A stretch of 56,014 nucleotides of DNA from a virus, in the IMG/VR virus record IMGVR_UViG_3300024265_000059, positions 1 through 56,014 of that record. One strand, given 5' to 3'. Every line of letters begins with the position of its first letter. The first letter of the stretch is position 1. Positions 16,739 through 25,679 of this stretch are shown here, piece after piece. The notes below the pieces were generated by a model that saw nothing but the letters and a program-made list of their open reading frames with translations, was not told the DNA's origin and ran no database searches. Both the position numbers and the translations under genes were made by a program.

Positions 16739-18691
16739 ATGATCACGTTCAAGAAATGTAAATGCGAAGTAGAGAGAGGTAAATTTAGTGTCAACGATAT
16801 CCCCCTGGATTGCCCAGCCGTGTGGCAGCTTATCGCTACAGGACATACTGTGGGCGTATTTCAACTTGAGAAGAATCTGGGACAAGATTGGTCGAAGAAA
16901 GTTAAGCCGGATAGCCTGGAAGAACTCGCAGCCTTGACAGCCCTCCTTCGCCCCGGTCCTCTTGAAGCCGGTATGACGCAAGATTATGTAGACATCAAAT
17001 TTAAGCGCAAAAAAAACGAGTATTTACACCCAGCGCTAGAACCTATCCTTAAACCAACATTCGGATGTCTTGTGTATCAGGAACAAGCGATTCGCATAGC
17101 TACTGATATTGCCGGATTGAGTCCGGAGAGTGCTGACGAACTACGAAAAGCCATTGGCAAAAAGAAGCCAGAACTCATGGCTAAAGTCAAGAAAAAGTTC
17201 GTAGAAGGTGCCCAGAGCTATGGCAAAATCAGTCAGGAAATAGCAGAAGAAATTTTCGGATGGATTGAGAAGTGCCAACGATATTCGTTTAACAAATCAC
17301 ATGCAATATCCTACGGAATGATTGCGTATCAAACTGCATGGGTAAAGTGTCACTTTCCACAGGAGTTTTTCACCAGCTATCTGACCTATTCGCAATACAA
17401 GGGTGATCCTAAAGAAGAAATTTACAAACTCGTGCAAGACTCTAGATTATTTGGTATCGATATTTTTCCACCAGATATACGACGAGGAAATGTTCACTTC
17501 AAAATGGTTGATAAGCCAAGCAAAGGCATAGCATTTGGCCTGGCGCACATAAGGGGTGTCGGAGCATCAGCAATCCAAAAGATCGTCGCAGCGGGCGAGG
17601 AAACGCCAGCAATGGACCCTTTAGACGAGAATGTACTGAAGCACATGGGTTCTGCGTCGGTGGCTGCAAAATCAGATGCGGTAGAAGCAATTCACAATGG
17701 TTGTCCCAAGCAAGTAAAGTACGGCCTTAAAACTTGGGCAGATTTTTTGGCAGCAGTTCCTGCTTTTCACAGGAATGTTGGAATTGCTCTGATTAAATCT
17801 GGTGCTTGCGATTGCTACCACAGACCACGTAGCGAAATGGTTAGAGAACTCGAAATCGTACTCGGAACCACTGTGAGAGATCACACCGGAAAGAAAGTTG
17901 AAGTTAGAGGGTTAACCGAAAAAGAAAAGGGATACTTTTTCGCCCATCTACAAGAAGACATCATGACCACCAAACAAATCCTGCTAGAAATGTCTCAGCC
18001 CCCAGGAGAGAAAACCAAAACAATCAGACAGATGACCAAGCGAGAACTGGTAAAAACGGCTGTTGGATACCTAGACCAAGCGGATGTGGCTTTTGATGGC
18101 ATCACGGATGGGGACAGTAAATTCGTGTACACGTCTTCTGACGAAAAAGAGACTTGGTTGGACAACGTGCATAGCCGCACCAAAACAGCAATTGAAAAAC
18201 TCATGATTGAGAATGGTTATCAAGACATTGCAGTGAAGCCACCGTGTTCGAGCGAGGCGAGACGGACAAAGATGGCACAGAAAGCGGATATGTTGGAAGA
18301 TGAATTACAAGACACAAACATGGCAAATGCTACGGCTGAAAAACACTTCTTGGGCATTGCTCTATCATGCTCTCAGGCTGATGATGCGGATAATGCATTG
18401 GCTACCCATACATGTTTAGACATCGCAAGAGCGGCCAATAGTGAGTCCATTGCGGTATGCGTGATCATAGATAGTGTCAAGCATACAAAAACCAAGCGTG
18501 GACGTAATCCTGGTCAGCCGATGTGTTTCCTAACCATGTCTGACGCAACCTACTCGATCGATCATGCGGTTGTTTTTCCAGATGCTTTCGACAGACTGAA
18601 GGCATTTTGCAAAGACGATTTAATTGGTCTTGTGTTCGGCGAAAAAAAGAACGGTAGCTTTATCGTAAAAGATATTCAGAAATTGATGTAA
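16739..18691 (+). CDS. dnaE: DNA polymerase III alpha subunit, C-terminal fragment (fingers to OB fold)
   Basis: Second half of the split polymerase, 650 residues. It opens with about 20 residues of strand and then resumes DnaE exactly where the first half stopped: NDIPLDCPAVWQL, TVGVFQLEKN (about 38-43), ALLRPGPLEAG, CLVYQEQAIRIA, LRKAIGKKKPELM and RYSFNKSHAISYGMIAYQTAW (about 180). The last of these is the site where cyanobacterial DnaE carries its split intein; here it is uninterrupted and has Ser instead of Cys. A helix-hairpin-helix region (GLAHIRGVGASAI) and an OB-fold (VCVIIDSVKHTKTKRG...MCFLTMSD) follow. No catalytic aspartate lies in this half, so it must act with dnaE-N (3740-6115). 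The C-terminal tau-binding region of long DnaE is not evident. Confidence 0.92.
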   Translation: MITFKKCKCEVERGKFSVNDIPLDCPAVWQLIATGHTVGVFQLEKNLGQDWSKKVKPDSLEELAALTALLRPGPLEAGMTQDYVDIKFKRKKNEYLHPALEPILKPTFGCLVYQEQAIRIATDIAGLSPESADELRKAIGKKKPELMAKVKKKFVEGAQSYGKISQEIAEEIFGWIEKCQRYSFNKSHAISYGMIAYQTAWVKCHFPQEFFTSYLTYSQYKGDPKEEIYKLVQDSRLFGIDIFPPDIRRGNVHFKMVDKPSKGIAFGLAHIRGVGASAIQKIVAAGEETPAMDPLDENVLKHMGSASVAAKSDAVEAIHNGCPKQVKYGLKTWADFLAAVPAFHRNVGIALIKSGACDCYHRPRSEMVRELEIVLGTTVRDHTGKKVEVRGLTEKEKGYFFAHLQEDIMTTKQILLEMSQPPGEKTKTIRQMTKRELVKTAVGYLDQADVAFDGITDGDSKFVYTSSDEKETWLDNVHSRTKTAIEKLMIENGYQDIAVKPPCSSEARRTKMAQKADMLEDELQDTNMANATAEKHFLGIALSCSQADDADNALATHTCLDIARAANSESIAVCVIIDSVKHTKTKRGRNPGQPMCFLTMSDATYSIDHAVVFPDAFDRLKAFCKDDLIGLVFGEKKNGSFIVKDIQKLM

Positions 18692-18713
18692 TTTCTGGAA
18701 CAAACATCCCTGC

Positions 18714-18730
18714 TTGACGTATAATAGTAT
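18714..18730 (+). promoter_or_regulatory. Candidate promoter upstream of ssb
   Basis: TTGACGTATAATAGTAT lies in the 73-base gap between dnaE-C and ssb, 35 bases before the ATG. TATAAT is at 18720-18725. A TTGACG box is directly attached with no 17-base spacer, so this is not a normal -35/-10 pair. It shares 12 bases exactly with the element before dnaE-C, which supports a phage-specific promoter. Confidence 0.5.
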
Positions 18731-18764
18731 GGATGGATGATCTTCTAATTTGAAAGGTGAAGAC

Positions 18765-19193
18765 ATGGCAGCGATGACAGTTTTTGGTGTTGGTGTAGCT
18801 ACGGCAGATGCCGAATTGAAGTATGTCGGGGAGAAGAAGTCTGCTGTTTGTTCGGTCAACCTTGCGTTCAACCGCAACTGGAAGGACCGCGAAGGGCAAT
18901 GGCAGAAAGAAGCATGTTTCATGAGGGCTCAGGTTTGGGGCACTCGCGCCGAACGTATGGCGGAATTGGTCAAGAAAGGCCAGCCCGTATATGTTAACGG
19001 GTATCTGAAGCAGGATAATTGGGAGAAGGAAGGACAGAAGAGGGTTGCATTCTCTATTGCCATTCAGGATTTCCAGCTAGTGGAAAAGAATGCCAAGAGC
19101 AATGGCGAGTCAAAGAATGCAGAGCCTACGGCTGCTACTGCGGCACAGGTACCAGCGAACACCGATACGTCTCCAGACGACATGCCGTTCTAA
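18765..19193 (+). CDS. ssb: Single-stranded DNA-binding protein
   Basis: Bacterial-type SSB of 142 residues with RBS AGGTG. The OB fold shows SVNLAFNRNWKDREGQWQKE, ACFMRAQVWGTRAERMAELV and GQPVYVNGYLKQDNWEKEGQ, matching SSB strands. A disordered Ala/Thr-rich linker ends in the canonical acidic tip DDMPF, the docking tail for replication and repair partners. Start at 18765 is preferred over an in-frame TTG at 18750. Overlaps the next gene as TAATG. Confidence 0.93.
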   Translation: MAAMTVFGVGVATADAELKYVGEKKSAVCSVNLAFNRNWKDREGQWQKEACFMRAQVWGTRAERMAELVKKGQPVYVNGYLKQDNWEKEGQKRVAFSIAIQDFQLVEKNAKSNGESKNAEPTAATAAQVPANTDTSPDDMPF

Positions 19194-19780
19194 TGACTAG
19201 ACGTAATTCGATTCATGAATTCATCGTCAATTTCGCTACGAAGATAGAACAGCTTTACCCCAACAGCTATTCTGATGTTGGTGACTATATTCAGGAGGGA
19301 CATCTGAAGTTGGCACAAATAAGAGGCTGCGAAGGAAACAAGAGAGATTTTTTTTCGTATGCCATAACATGCGTAGCTAGGGCGATGAGAAAATCAGCTA
19401 TCGATTCAACATGTGTTGCATCGGCTCCACATAGGATCAAGTGGATGGCACATAAGATTAATAGCCTTTTGGCGTCTGGCAGCACAGAACAAGAAGTTTG
19501 TAGGAAACTAGAAATCACTGTCGAACAACTTTTCGAGATCAAACAGCTTTATTATCACGAATCTTGGAACATGCTTTTTGAAGAACCTGCCGAAAGTGCA
19601 GAGTCGTTTTCTTTTTTCGACGACATCTTAGAATCAGAACAACTGACCGAAGAAGATGTGGTTATTCTCAAAGCACAATTCGAAAACGCTATCGACGATC
19701 TCGATTTGGATAGAAATCAAATATACAGAAAGATGGTAGAAATTCGTCTCAAGTTAATTCGGAGTGGATATGGAGACTAA
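19193..19780 (+). CDS. Sigma-70-like RNA polymerase sigma factor (small, divergent)
   Basis: 195 residues, start in TAATG with the ssb stop. SDVGDYIQEGHLKLAQIRG matches sigma region 2.1-2.2 (DLIQEGxxGL), RDFFSYAITCVARAMRKSAID matches 2.3-2.4 (FSTYAxxxIRxAI), and ASAPHRIKWMAHKINSLL with STEQEVCRKLEITVEQLFEIK matches region 3 and its helix-turn-helix. LTEEDVVILKAQF near the end is region 4-like, but a clear -35 HTH is missing. That would fit promoters recognised mainly through the -10 element, as seen for the repeated GTATAATA motifs here. An alternative is a sigma-like regulator without RNA polymerase activity. Confidence 0.55.
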   Translation: MTRRNSIHEFIVNFATKIEQLYPNSYSDVGDYIQEGHLKLAQIRGCEGNKRDFFSYAITCVARAMRKSAIDSTCVASAPHRIKWMAHKINSLLASGSTEQEVCRKLEITVEQLFEIKQLYYHESWNMLFEEPAESAESFSFFDDILESEQLTEEDVVILKAQFENAIDDLDLDRNQIYRKMVEIRLKLIRSGYGD

Positions 19781-21479
19781 AGAAAAACTTCGTATATTAT
19801 TCATAGGCGAAGCCTCGTTTCTCGCGACGGGGTTCTCAACGTATTGGAATGAAGTAATCAAGAGGCTCTACAAAACAGGCGAATTCGAAATTGCAGAAAT
19901 GGGCAGCTATGCCTACGCAGACGATCCACGTTGTCAACAAGTTCTATGGAAATTTTATCCAGTAGCTCCTGCGAAAAGTGATCGCAAAGCAATGTCTATA
20001 TATGGGCCAAACGTAGCACAACACTTCGGCGAAGGAATTTTTGACAAAGTGTGTTTGGACTTCAGACCAGATATCGTGGTTGGTATTCGAGACTGGTGGA
20101 TGGATGAGTTTGTTTTGCGATCCACTTTTCGACATAATTTTAAGTTCATATGGATGCCCACGATAGACGGAGAGCCGCAAAGAGAACTTTGGTTGGATTC
20201 GTATCTTCAATGCGATCGCATCCTTACATATTCTCATTATGGAATGGATTTGTTAAAAAAAGAAGCAAGGAAAGATACCCATCTTGTAACGATAGCATCT
20301 CCTGGTTCTGACTTGGAAGTGTTTTCCCCACCGGAAGACAAAAGAAAACACAAAGCAGACTTGGGTATTGATCCCAATTCTCTGATCGTGGGTACGGTCA
20401 TGAGAAATCAAAAACGTAAACTGTATTATGATCTAATCGAGGCATTCAGTGATTGGGTTTATGGGTCAAAATCCAAAGGACATGTCGAATTAGCGCGTAG
20501 GACTTTTCTGTATTTGCACACAAGTTATCCAGATGTTGGATACGACATAGGCAAAGCAATACGGGATTTCAAAGTAGGCAACAAGGTCATAATGACATAT
20601 CTTTGTACCAACTGCCAAACAGCCTATCCATCTTTCTTCTCTGGAGAATTGACGGTATGTCGTAAGTGCGGAAAATTAGCCGCCCACACACCGAATGCAG
20701 AACATTCTTGTCCTCGTAACGTGCTCGCCGGTATTATGAAAACGTTCGACTTGTATGCTCAGTATTCTATTTGCGAGGGTTGGGGTATGCCCTGCACAGA
20801 CTCCCTTGCTTGCGGTGTCCCTGTTGCTGCTGTCGATTATTCAGCTATGGAAGATCATCTTAGATGTCCGACAAGTATACCAATCGCCGTAGAACGTTTT
20901 TTCTGGGAATCTATTATTGAGACAGAACAAAAAAGAGCATTGCCAGACAACCGTGATTTTGTTTCCAAACTAGATCGTTTTCTCAAATTCAGTGAAGAAA
21001 AAAGAAAAGAGATATCTGCGAAAACAAGAGCATACGCAGAAGAGCTAGTTAGTACATATGGTACAGATAAAAAAATGCCCAGATATGGGTGGGAACGAAC
21101 AGCAGAAATTTGGAGAAATGTTCTCAGAGAAACATCCGTCAAAGATCAAGAAACCACTTGGCTTTGTAAAAAACCCAGGATAAAACAACCCAATTTAGTA
21201 CCTCCACATACACAAATGGACAATAGTGAGTTTGTCAATTGGGTTATTGGAAAAGTATGGGGTCGTCCAGACATGCTGCATACACATTTTGCTGGAGACT
21301 GGCTAAAGTGTTTGAATAGTGGCGCTAGGACGATGGGAGAATCAAGGGTGGCATTCAATCGAGACCATTTGGTTAATCACTTCCTGGGAATTATCAAACA
21401 ATCTAATGAAATGGAACAGAAAAGGATAAACATTTTGAGCAGTGTGGCCCAAGATGATGTAAGTGTGGTGATAATGTGA
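19770..21479 (+). CDS. GT4 glycosyltransferase with internal zinc ribbon
   Basis: 569 residues; start at 19770 set by GGAG five bases upstream. N-terminal LRILFIGEASFLATGFSTYW and C-terminal ICEGWGMPCTDSLACGVPVA (E-x7-E-type GT4 donor motif, here EGWGMPCTDS) define a retaining GT-B enzyme. Between donor strand VIMTYLCTNC and the EGWG motif is an inserted four-Cys cluster (CTNC ... CRKC, about residues 280-300) plus a later HSCP, so a zinc ribbon sits inside the donor domain. The C-terminal 100 residues are extra to the GT4 core. First gene of the second glycosylation block. Substrates unknown. Confidence 0.8.
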   Translation: METKEKLRILFIGEASFLATGFSTYWNEVIKRLYKTGEFEIAEMGSYAYADDPRCQQVLWKFYPVAPAKSDRKAMSIYGPNVAQHFGEGIFDKVCLDFRPDIVVGIRDWWMDEFVLRSTFRHNFKFIWMPTIDGEPQRELWLDSYLQCDRILTYSHYGMDLLKKEARKDTHLVTIASPGSDLEVFSPPEDKRKHKADLGIDPNSLIVGTVMRNQKRKLYYDLIEAFSDWVYGSKSKGHVELARRTFLYLHTSYPDVGYDIGKAIRDFKVGNKVIMTYLCTNCQTAYPSFFSGELTVCRKCGKLAAHTPNAEHSCPRNVLAGIMKTFDLYAQYSICEGWGMPCTDSLACGVPVAAVDYSAMEDHLRCPTSIPIAVERFFWESIIETEQKRALPDNRDFVSKLDRFLKFSEEKRKEISAKTRAYAEELVSTYGTDKKMPRYGWERTAEIWRNVLRETSVKDQETTWLCKKPRIKQPNLVPPHTQMDNSEFVNWVIGKVWGRPDMLHTHFAGDWLKCLNSGARTMGESRVAFNRDHLVNHFLGIIKQSNEMEQKRINILSSVAQDDVSVVIM

Positions 21480-22666
21480 CAAAAGTAGCATATATTTCTG
21501 TACATCGCGACGGAACAGGCTATGCCAATCAGGCTATTAACAACATGCTTGCGTTGGAAGCTGGCGGGATAGACGTAGTTGCCAGAGCAATACGATTGTC
21601 CCAATCCCAAAATCTCAAGCTAGCAGCAAGAGTAAGCCACTTGGAATCTAACAATACAGACAATGTAGACGTGGTAATACAGCATATTTTGCCGCATACG
21701 TTTGAGTACAAATCTGGTGTCAAAAATATTGGGTTGATCTGTTGGGAAACAACGAACTTCATTCGATCAAGTTGGGCTTATTCTTGCAACATGATGGATG
21801 AGATGTGGGTACCTAATATACAGACTGCGACCGCCGTAAAGAATAGTCACGTAGATGTGCCAGTGAAGATATTGCCATGTGCGTGCGACACCAAGAGATT
21901 TGACGATTTGCCTAAGCCCTTGAATCTTCCTCAACTAAAAGACAAATGCGTATTCTACACCATAGGTGAGATGAGCAGGCGTAAAAACGTAGTAGCTATT
22001 TTGAGGGCATTCTACGCAGCATTCAGCAACAGAGACGATGTTGCGCTGGTAATCAAGGCTAATATCCCAGGGAAAACGCCAGACGAAGTAGTAAGTATGA
22101 TCCAGACCACTGTCGACGATGTCAAGAAATCAGTCCACACATACGTAAGACACCCGTACTATCCTCCAGTTGTGTGTATCGCCAACTTCTTATCCGAAGA
22201 GAAGTTAGATCAGCTTCATGCGACGTGCAATATATTCGTGTCTGCAAGCCATGGAGAATCCTGGGGGATACCAGCCCACGATGCAATGGGGTTCGGTCGT
22301 CCAGTGATACTCAGCAATTGGGGCTCTTATCCAGAATTGACATACGATAGAGCAAATAGATTCTGGAAATCGGATGATAATGAATTTCGCTTTCCTGGAC
22401 AAATAGATTGCGGTTGGCTCATCAAGGGACAATTGACTCCGTGTTTCGGCCAAATTGATTCATTCCCAGATTTGTACACGGGAAACGAATCATGGTTTGA
22501 ACCCAACGTATGTCACTTGATCGAGTGTATGGTAGAAGCTTACGAAGAATGGAAAGACGGTAGTCTCCGTAAGAAAAGCGAAGCCGCAAAATATCGTGCT
22601 CGTTTATTCAGCTACGACAACGTAGGGAAAATAGCAAAGTCATTGCTTGAATGCGAGGGGGAATAA
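21476..22666 (+). CDS. GT4 glycosyltransferase
   Basis: 396 residues from a GTG inside the ATGTGAC junction with the previous gene. KVAYISVHRDGTGYANQAIN is the N-terminal loop, YTIGEMSRRKNVVAILRAF the first strand of the donor domain, and FVSASHGESWGIPAHDAMGF with GRPVILSNWGS is the GT4 E-x-W-G-x-P signature. Likely a retaining sugar transferase. Paralogous in design, not in length, to the genes on either side. Confidence 0.85.
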   Translation: MTKVAYISVHRDGTGYANQAINNMLALEAGGIDVVARAIRLSQSQNLKLAARVSHLESNNTDNVDVVIQHILPHTFEYKSGVKNIGLICWETTNFIRSSWAYSCNMMDEMWVPNIQTATAVKNSHVDVPVKILPCACDTKRFDDLPKPLNLPQLKDKCVFYTIGEMSRRKNVVAILRAFYAAFSNRDDVALVIKANIPGKTPDEVVSMIQTTVDDVKKSVHTYVRHPYYPPVVCIANFLSEEKLDQLHATCNIFVSASHGESWGIPAHDAMGFGRPVILSNWGSYPELTYDRANRFWKSDDNEFRFPGQIDCGWLIKGQLTPCFGQIDSFPDLYTGNESWFEPNVCHLIECMVEAYEEWKDGSLRKKSEAAKYRARLFSYDNVGKIAKSLLECEGE

Positions 22667-23691
22667 TGGCAGCATCGATATCCACAGTGATGAGAAGTAT
22701 CAACAGGAACGACAATCGTCCGCTAAACATACTGTTTGGTAATAATCACGAAGCCTATAGTGCCACATTAGCCAAAACAGGCCATAACTTTTACGTTTTG
22801 CAACATCCAAAATTCCATCCATGGTCGGTCAAAGAACGAGCATTACCACCAAACTTCTTCATACTAGATGGTCCAGACATACCTCATCAACTAAAAACGG
22901 ACATAGCTTTCGATCTAGTGCTAACCCAAAATCGTATAGATCATTATCCGATCATGGTACAACTTGCCACACAACTTAATTGTCCACTTTTGCAGATGGA
23001 ACACACACTACCATGGCCCGACTGGAATGAAGAAACAACGAAGCGTGTAGGACACCTAGCGTGTAATCACAACATCTTTGTTGCCAACTTTTCTGTTGGG
23101 GCATGGTTCCATGACAAGGATGATCCTGATGTTCAGGTGATAAGACATGGCATGGATACCGATTACTGGAACGGATGGGTTGGTGGCGACGGAGCTATCA
23201 TGACAGCAGTTTGGGACTATATAAACAGAGACAGAATTTGTGGTTTCTCTTTGTGGAAAGAGGTTACAAAAGACCTGAAAGTGAATCCTTGGGGAGAGAC
23301 GCCCAATCTGTCTAAGATGGCAGACAATTCAGATCATCTGAGAGATTTGTATCGAAACGCATCTGTGTTCCTCAACACCACCCTTTGGTCGTCTTGCCCC
23401 TTCTCTTTGCTGGAAGCTATGTCGGTTGGTTGTCCAATCGTAACGACGGCGACCACCTCGATACCTGAATTTATCGAAAACGGCAAAAATGGCTTCATCA
23501 CGAATGATCCAAAAGAAATGCGATCAATGCTTTGTAATTTGATCAACGATAAAGATATGGCGCGTGAAATCGGTGCAGAAGGTAGAAAAACAATTTTGGA
23601 ACATTTTGGGCAACAACAATTCCTGGACAAATGGAATAAGGCGTTTTGGAAAGTTGCTAGATGTCCAGTTGGCAGTCTAATTGGAGAATGA
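22666..23691 (+). CDS. GT4 glycosyltransferase
   Basis: Start at 22666 follows GAGGGGG and the TAATG junction. 341 residues. LNILFGNNHEAYSATLAKTG is the N-terminal strand; DVQVIRHGMDTDYW is the linker to the donor domain; FLNTTLWSSCPFSLLEAMSV and GCPIVTTATTSIPEFI match the GT4 S-x-x-E-x-x-G-x-P motif. The donor domain looks short between the linker and this motif. Substrate unknown. Confidence 0.82.
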   Translation: MAASISTVMRSINRNDNRPLNILFGNNHEAYSATLAKTGHNFYVLQHPKFHPWSVKERALPPNFFILDGPDIPHQLKTDIAFDLVLTQNRIDHYPIMVQLATQLNCPLLQMEHTLPWPDWNEETTKRVGHLACNHNIFVANFSVGAWFHDKDDPDVQVIRHGMDTDYWNGWVGGDGAIMTAVWDYINRDRICGFSLWKEVTKDLKVNPWGETPNLSKMADNSDHLRDLYRNASVFLNTTLWSSCPFSLLEAMSVGCPIVTTATTSIPEFIENGKNGFITNDPKEMRSMLCNLINDKDMAREIGAEGRKTILEHFGQQQFLDKWNKAFWKVARCPVGSLIGE

Positions 23692-23692
23692 C

Positions 23693-24157
23693 ATGAAGAG
23701 ACTCAATTTGGGTTGTGGAAATGATATCAGAAGTGGTTTTGTCAATATCGATCGCTTGCCAGGAAAGTCAGATAACTACAAGCAAGGATGTATGAAATCT
23801 CTGGATTGGCTTGTCGAAGATTCTACTGTTGATGAGATTTTGGCCCTAGACTGTTTGGAATATGTTCTAGCGAAAGATGTTCGATCGACTGTGACAAACT
23901 GGGTAAACAAACTGTCTCCTGGTGGAATCATAAAAATTCTAGTACCCGATTGTCATCTAGCTGCAAAATCGTTTGCTCAAGGTCAATTGGCTTTGCAAGA
24001 ATATCAAATGATAGTGTTCGGCACCCAAGAGAACAATGACGAAAGACTATCCCTCATTGATCCACTCATCATATTAGACATGCTGAAAGAATTGGGCTTA
24101 ACTGTGTCTCTGAAAAGATACGACGGTGTTGCTTTTTATGTAGAGGCGGTTAAGTGA
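23693..24157 (+). CDS. Small SAM methyltransferase-like protein
   Basis: 154 residues; start at 23693 follows TTGGAG. KRLNLGCGNDIRSGFVNIDR is the N-terminal motif I of the 'predicted SAM-dependent methyltransferase' group common in glycosyltransferase clusters. VDEILALDCLEYVLAKD is the motif IV region, and LSPGGIIKILVPDCH is strand 5. It is short but appears complete. Overlaps the next gene by 4 bases. Confidence 0.7.
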   Translation: MKRLNLGCGNDIRSGFVNIDRLPGKSDNYKQGCMKSLDWLVEDSTVDEILALDCLEYVLAKDVRSTVTNWVNKLSPGGIIKILVPDCHLAAKSFAQGQLALQEYQMIVFGTQENNDERLSLIDPLIILDMLKELGLTVSLKRYDGVAFYVEAVK

Positions 24158-24918
24158 TAACAACAGAATGTAATGTGTGTGTTTTTGCAAAACGCCAAAA
24201 AGACAAAGCCGGTTGCACATTGAATCAACTATGTATTCTCAAGGACGATCAAATGTGCGCACCTGGGTTCTGTAGACTGTGTAGAACTCAAAATTGGGCT
24301 CAAAAGCAGGGCACAAGAGAATTGAAGCAATTGCAAGAGGCAGTCGCTGGCGAGATGACTTTGTTGTTCGACATGCTTGTGTTTTTCGACGAGAGAAACA
24401 ACACCATAGAAGACCTAGAGAGAACTCTAGGTTCTAAATGGTATGTAGAACATGCTCGAAAGGTCATCATTGTTGATACTACAGGGTTCGGCGAAAGAAA
24501 AAATCTGGCTCTCAAATATATCCTGTCAAAGGAACATCCAGTCGAAACTGTTGTTGATAGTAGCGCTGAACACGAACCTGTTTGTGAAAGAGCAGATACC
24601 CTCAAAAGAATATCCAAAAATGTAGAAGCATCCTTTTTCTTGGCGATACCTGCCGGTGGTGTAATAGTAAATTTCGATAGATTCGCCAATATGATCAACA
24701 AACTGAGAAGTAGAGTGGTGTATTGGTCGTTCCCGTCTTTCATTGGGGATACTGCTATTGTCCCTCCTAATCCTAATCATGGTGTGTTTATTACGCAGGT
24801 ATACAAAGCACTCATTCAAAATCGAGATGGTAAATCTTTTTCCGAGCAACTAAAAAAAGAAGAAAAAACTACTGAAATGATTTTATCCTGGTTTTGTTCG
24901 GATTGTTGGTTAATATGA
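24154..24918 (+). CDS. Protein of unknown function with N-terminal Cys-rich domain
   Basis: 254 residues from a GTG that overlaps the previous stop. Residues 6-50 hold a cysteine cluster (CNVC, CTLNQLC, CAPGFCRLC), probably zinc- or Fe-S-binding. The rest has alternating strands and helices (DMLVFFDERN, KVIIVDTTGFGE, SFFLAIPAGGVIVNFDRF, RVVYWSFPSFIG), which could be a truncated GT-A-like or Rossmann domain. The C-terminus ends in WFCSDCWLI. Position within the glycosylation block suggests a partner role; no family recognised. Confidence 0.45.
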   Translation: MITTECNVCVFAKRQKDKAGCTLNQLCILKDDQMCAPGFCRLCRTQNWAQKQGTRELKQLQEAVAGEMTLLFDMLVFFDERNNTIEDLERTLGSKWYVEHARKVIIVDTTGFGERKNLALKYILSKEHPVETVVDSSAEHEPVCERADTLKRISKNVEASFFLAIPAGGVIVNFDRFANMINKLRSRVVYWSFPSFIGDTAIVPPNPNHGVFITQVYKALIQNRDGKSFSEQLKKEEKTTEMILSWFCSDCWLI

Positions 24919-25679
24919 AAGACAGTGAAAAGGTTACAATCTGTATAGCCACCCACAACAATAAGTCAACAATTGCTCGCGCTCTGAAATCTGTGGTTAT
25001 GGGAATCCGGCCAGCAGACCAAGTGATAATTGGTGATAATGATAGTAAAGATGGAACGTATGAGTTGTTGTGCGAACTTCTCGGTGCAGAAGAAGTTATA
25101 ATCGATGAACAGAAAGGATTGCCTCCCAATTTCGATGGAAAATTTTTAGGCGTACCAGTAAAAATTTTCCGCAAACGACTTAGCACCACAAGCCACACCC
25201 TGAACGTGGCAATGCAAATGAAGTGGCAAGGTGTCACAATATTTGGGTTCTTAGACCCAACAAGTTGGTACGCTGGAGACAAGATATCCCAGGCCGTTAG
25301 AATATTTCAAAGTCAACCATTCATCTCGTGTGTAATTAGTGATTGGGACAATCATCACGAAGACGGTACCGTGGAAAGAGTTTTCAAGAACTCTTTTGAT
25401 TGCAATAGACTATTGTGCAATTTCGAGTATGATCGCAATTTTTTAGTTAGGACTGGCACGTTTGGTCAAATGAAATGTGGTTTTAATGAGCAGATGACAA
25501 TAAGAGATGATTATGATTTGCTTGTAAAAATATCTGAAACAGGTCTTATCTATCACATACCAGCACCACTACACAACAACATGGTTGAGAGAAACGATAA
25601 CGAAAAAGATGCGATAGTTCTGGCAAACGATTTTGTGAGAAGATGTGCTTCTGAACGTCGAGATGAATCTAATGGCTAA
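24915..25679 (+). CDS. GT2 family glycosyltransferase
   Basis: 254 residues starting in the ATGA overlap. KVTICIATHNNKSTIARALK, DQVIIGDNDSKDGTYELL and IFGFLDPTSWYAGDKIS are the classic GT2 blocks, although the DxD position reads LDP, a possible loss of one metal-binding Asp. FNEQMTIRDDYDLLVKIS supplies the E/D-D acceptor-side motif. An alternative start at 24894 lacks support. Confidence 0.75.
   Translation: MKDSEKVTICIATHNNKSTIARALKSVVMGIRPADQVIIGDNDSKDGTYELLCELLGAEEVIIDEQKGLPPNFDGKFLGVPVKIFRKRLSTTSHTLNVAMQMKWQGVTIFGFLDPTSWYAGDKISQAVRIFQSQPFISCVISDWDNHHEDGTVERVFKNSFDCNRLLCNFEYDRNFLVRTGTFGQMKCGFNEQMTIRDDYDLLVKISETGLIYHIPAPLHNNMVERNDNEKDAIVLANDFVRRCASERRDESNG

Noticed and set aside
6040-16800. 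Split intein joining the dnaE halves
   Set aside because: The N-half ends in an acidic tail and the C-half begins with a beta strand; no intein N-terminal Cys block or C-terminal HN-Cys/Ser is visible.
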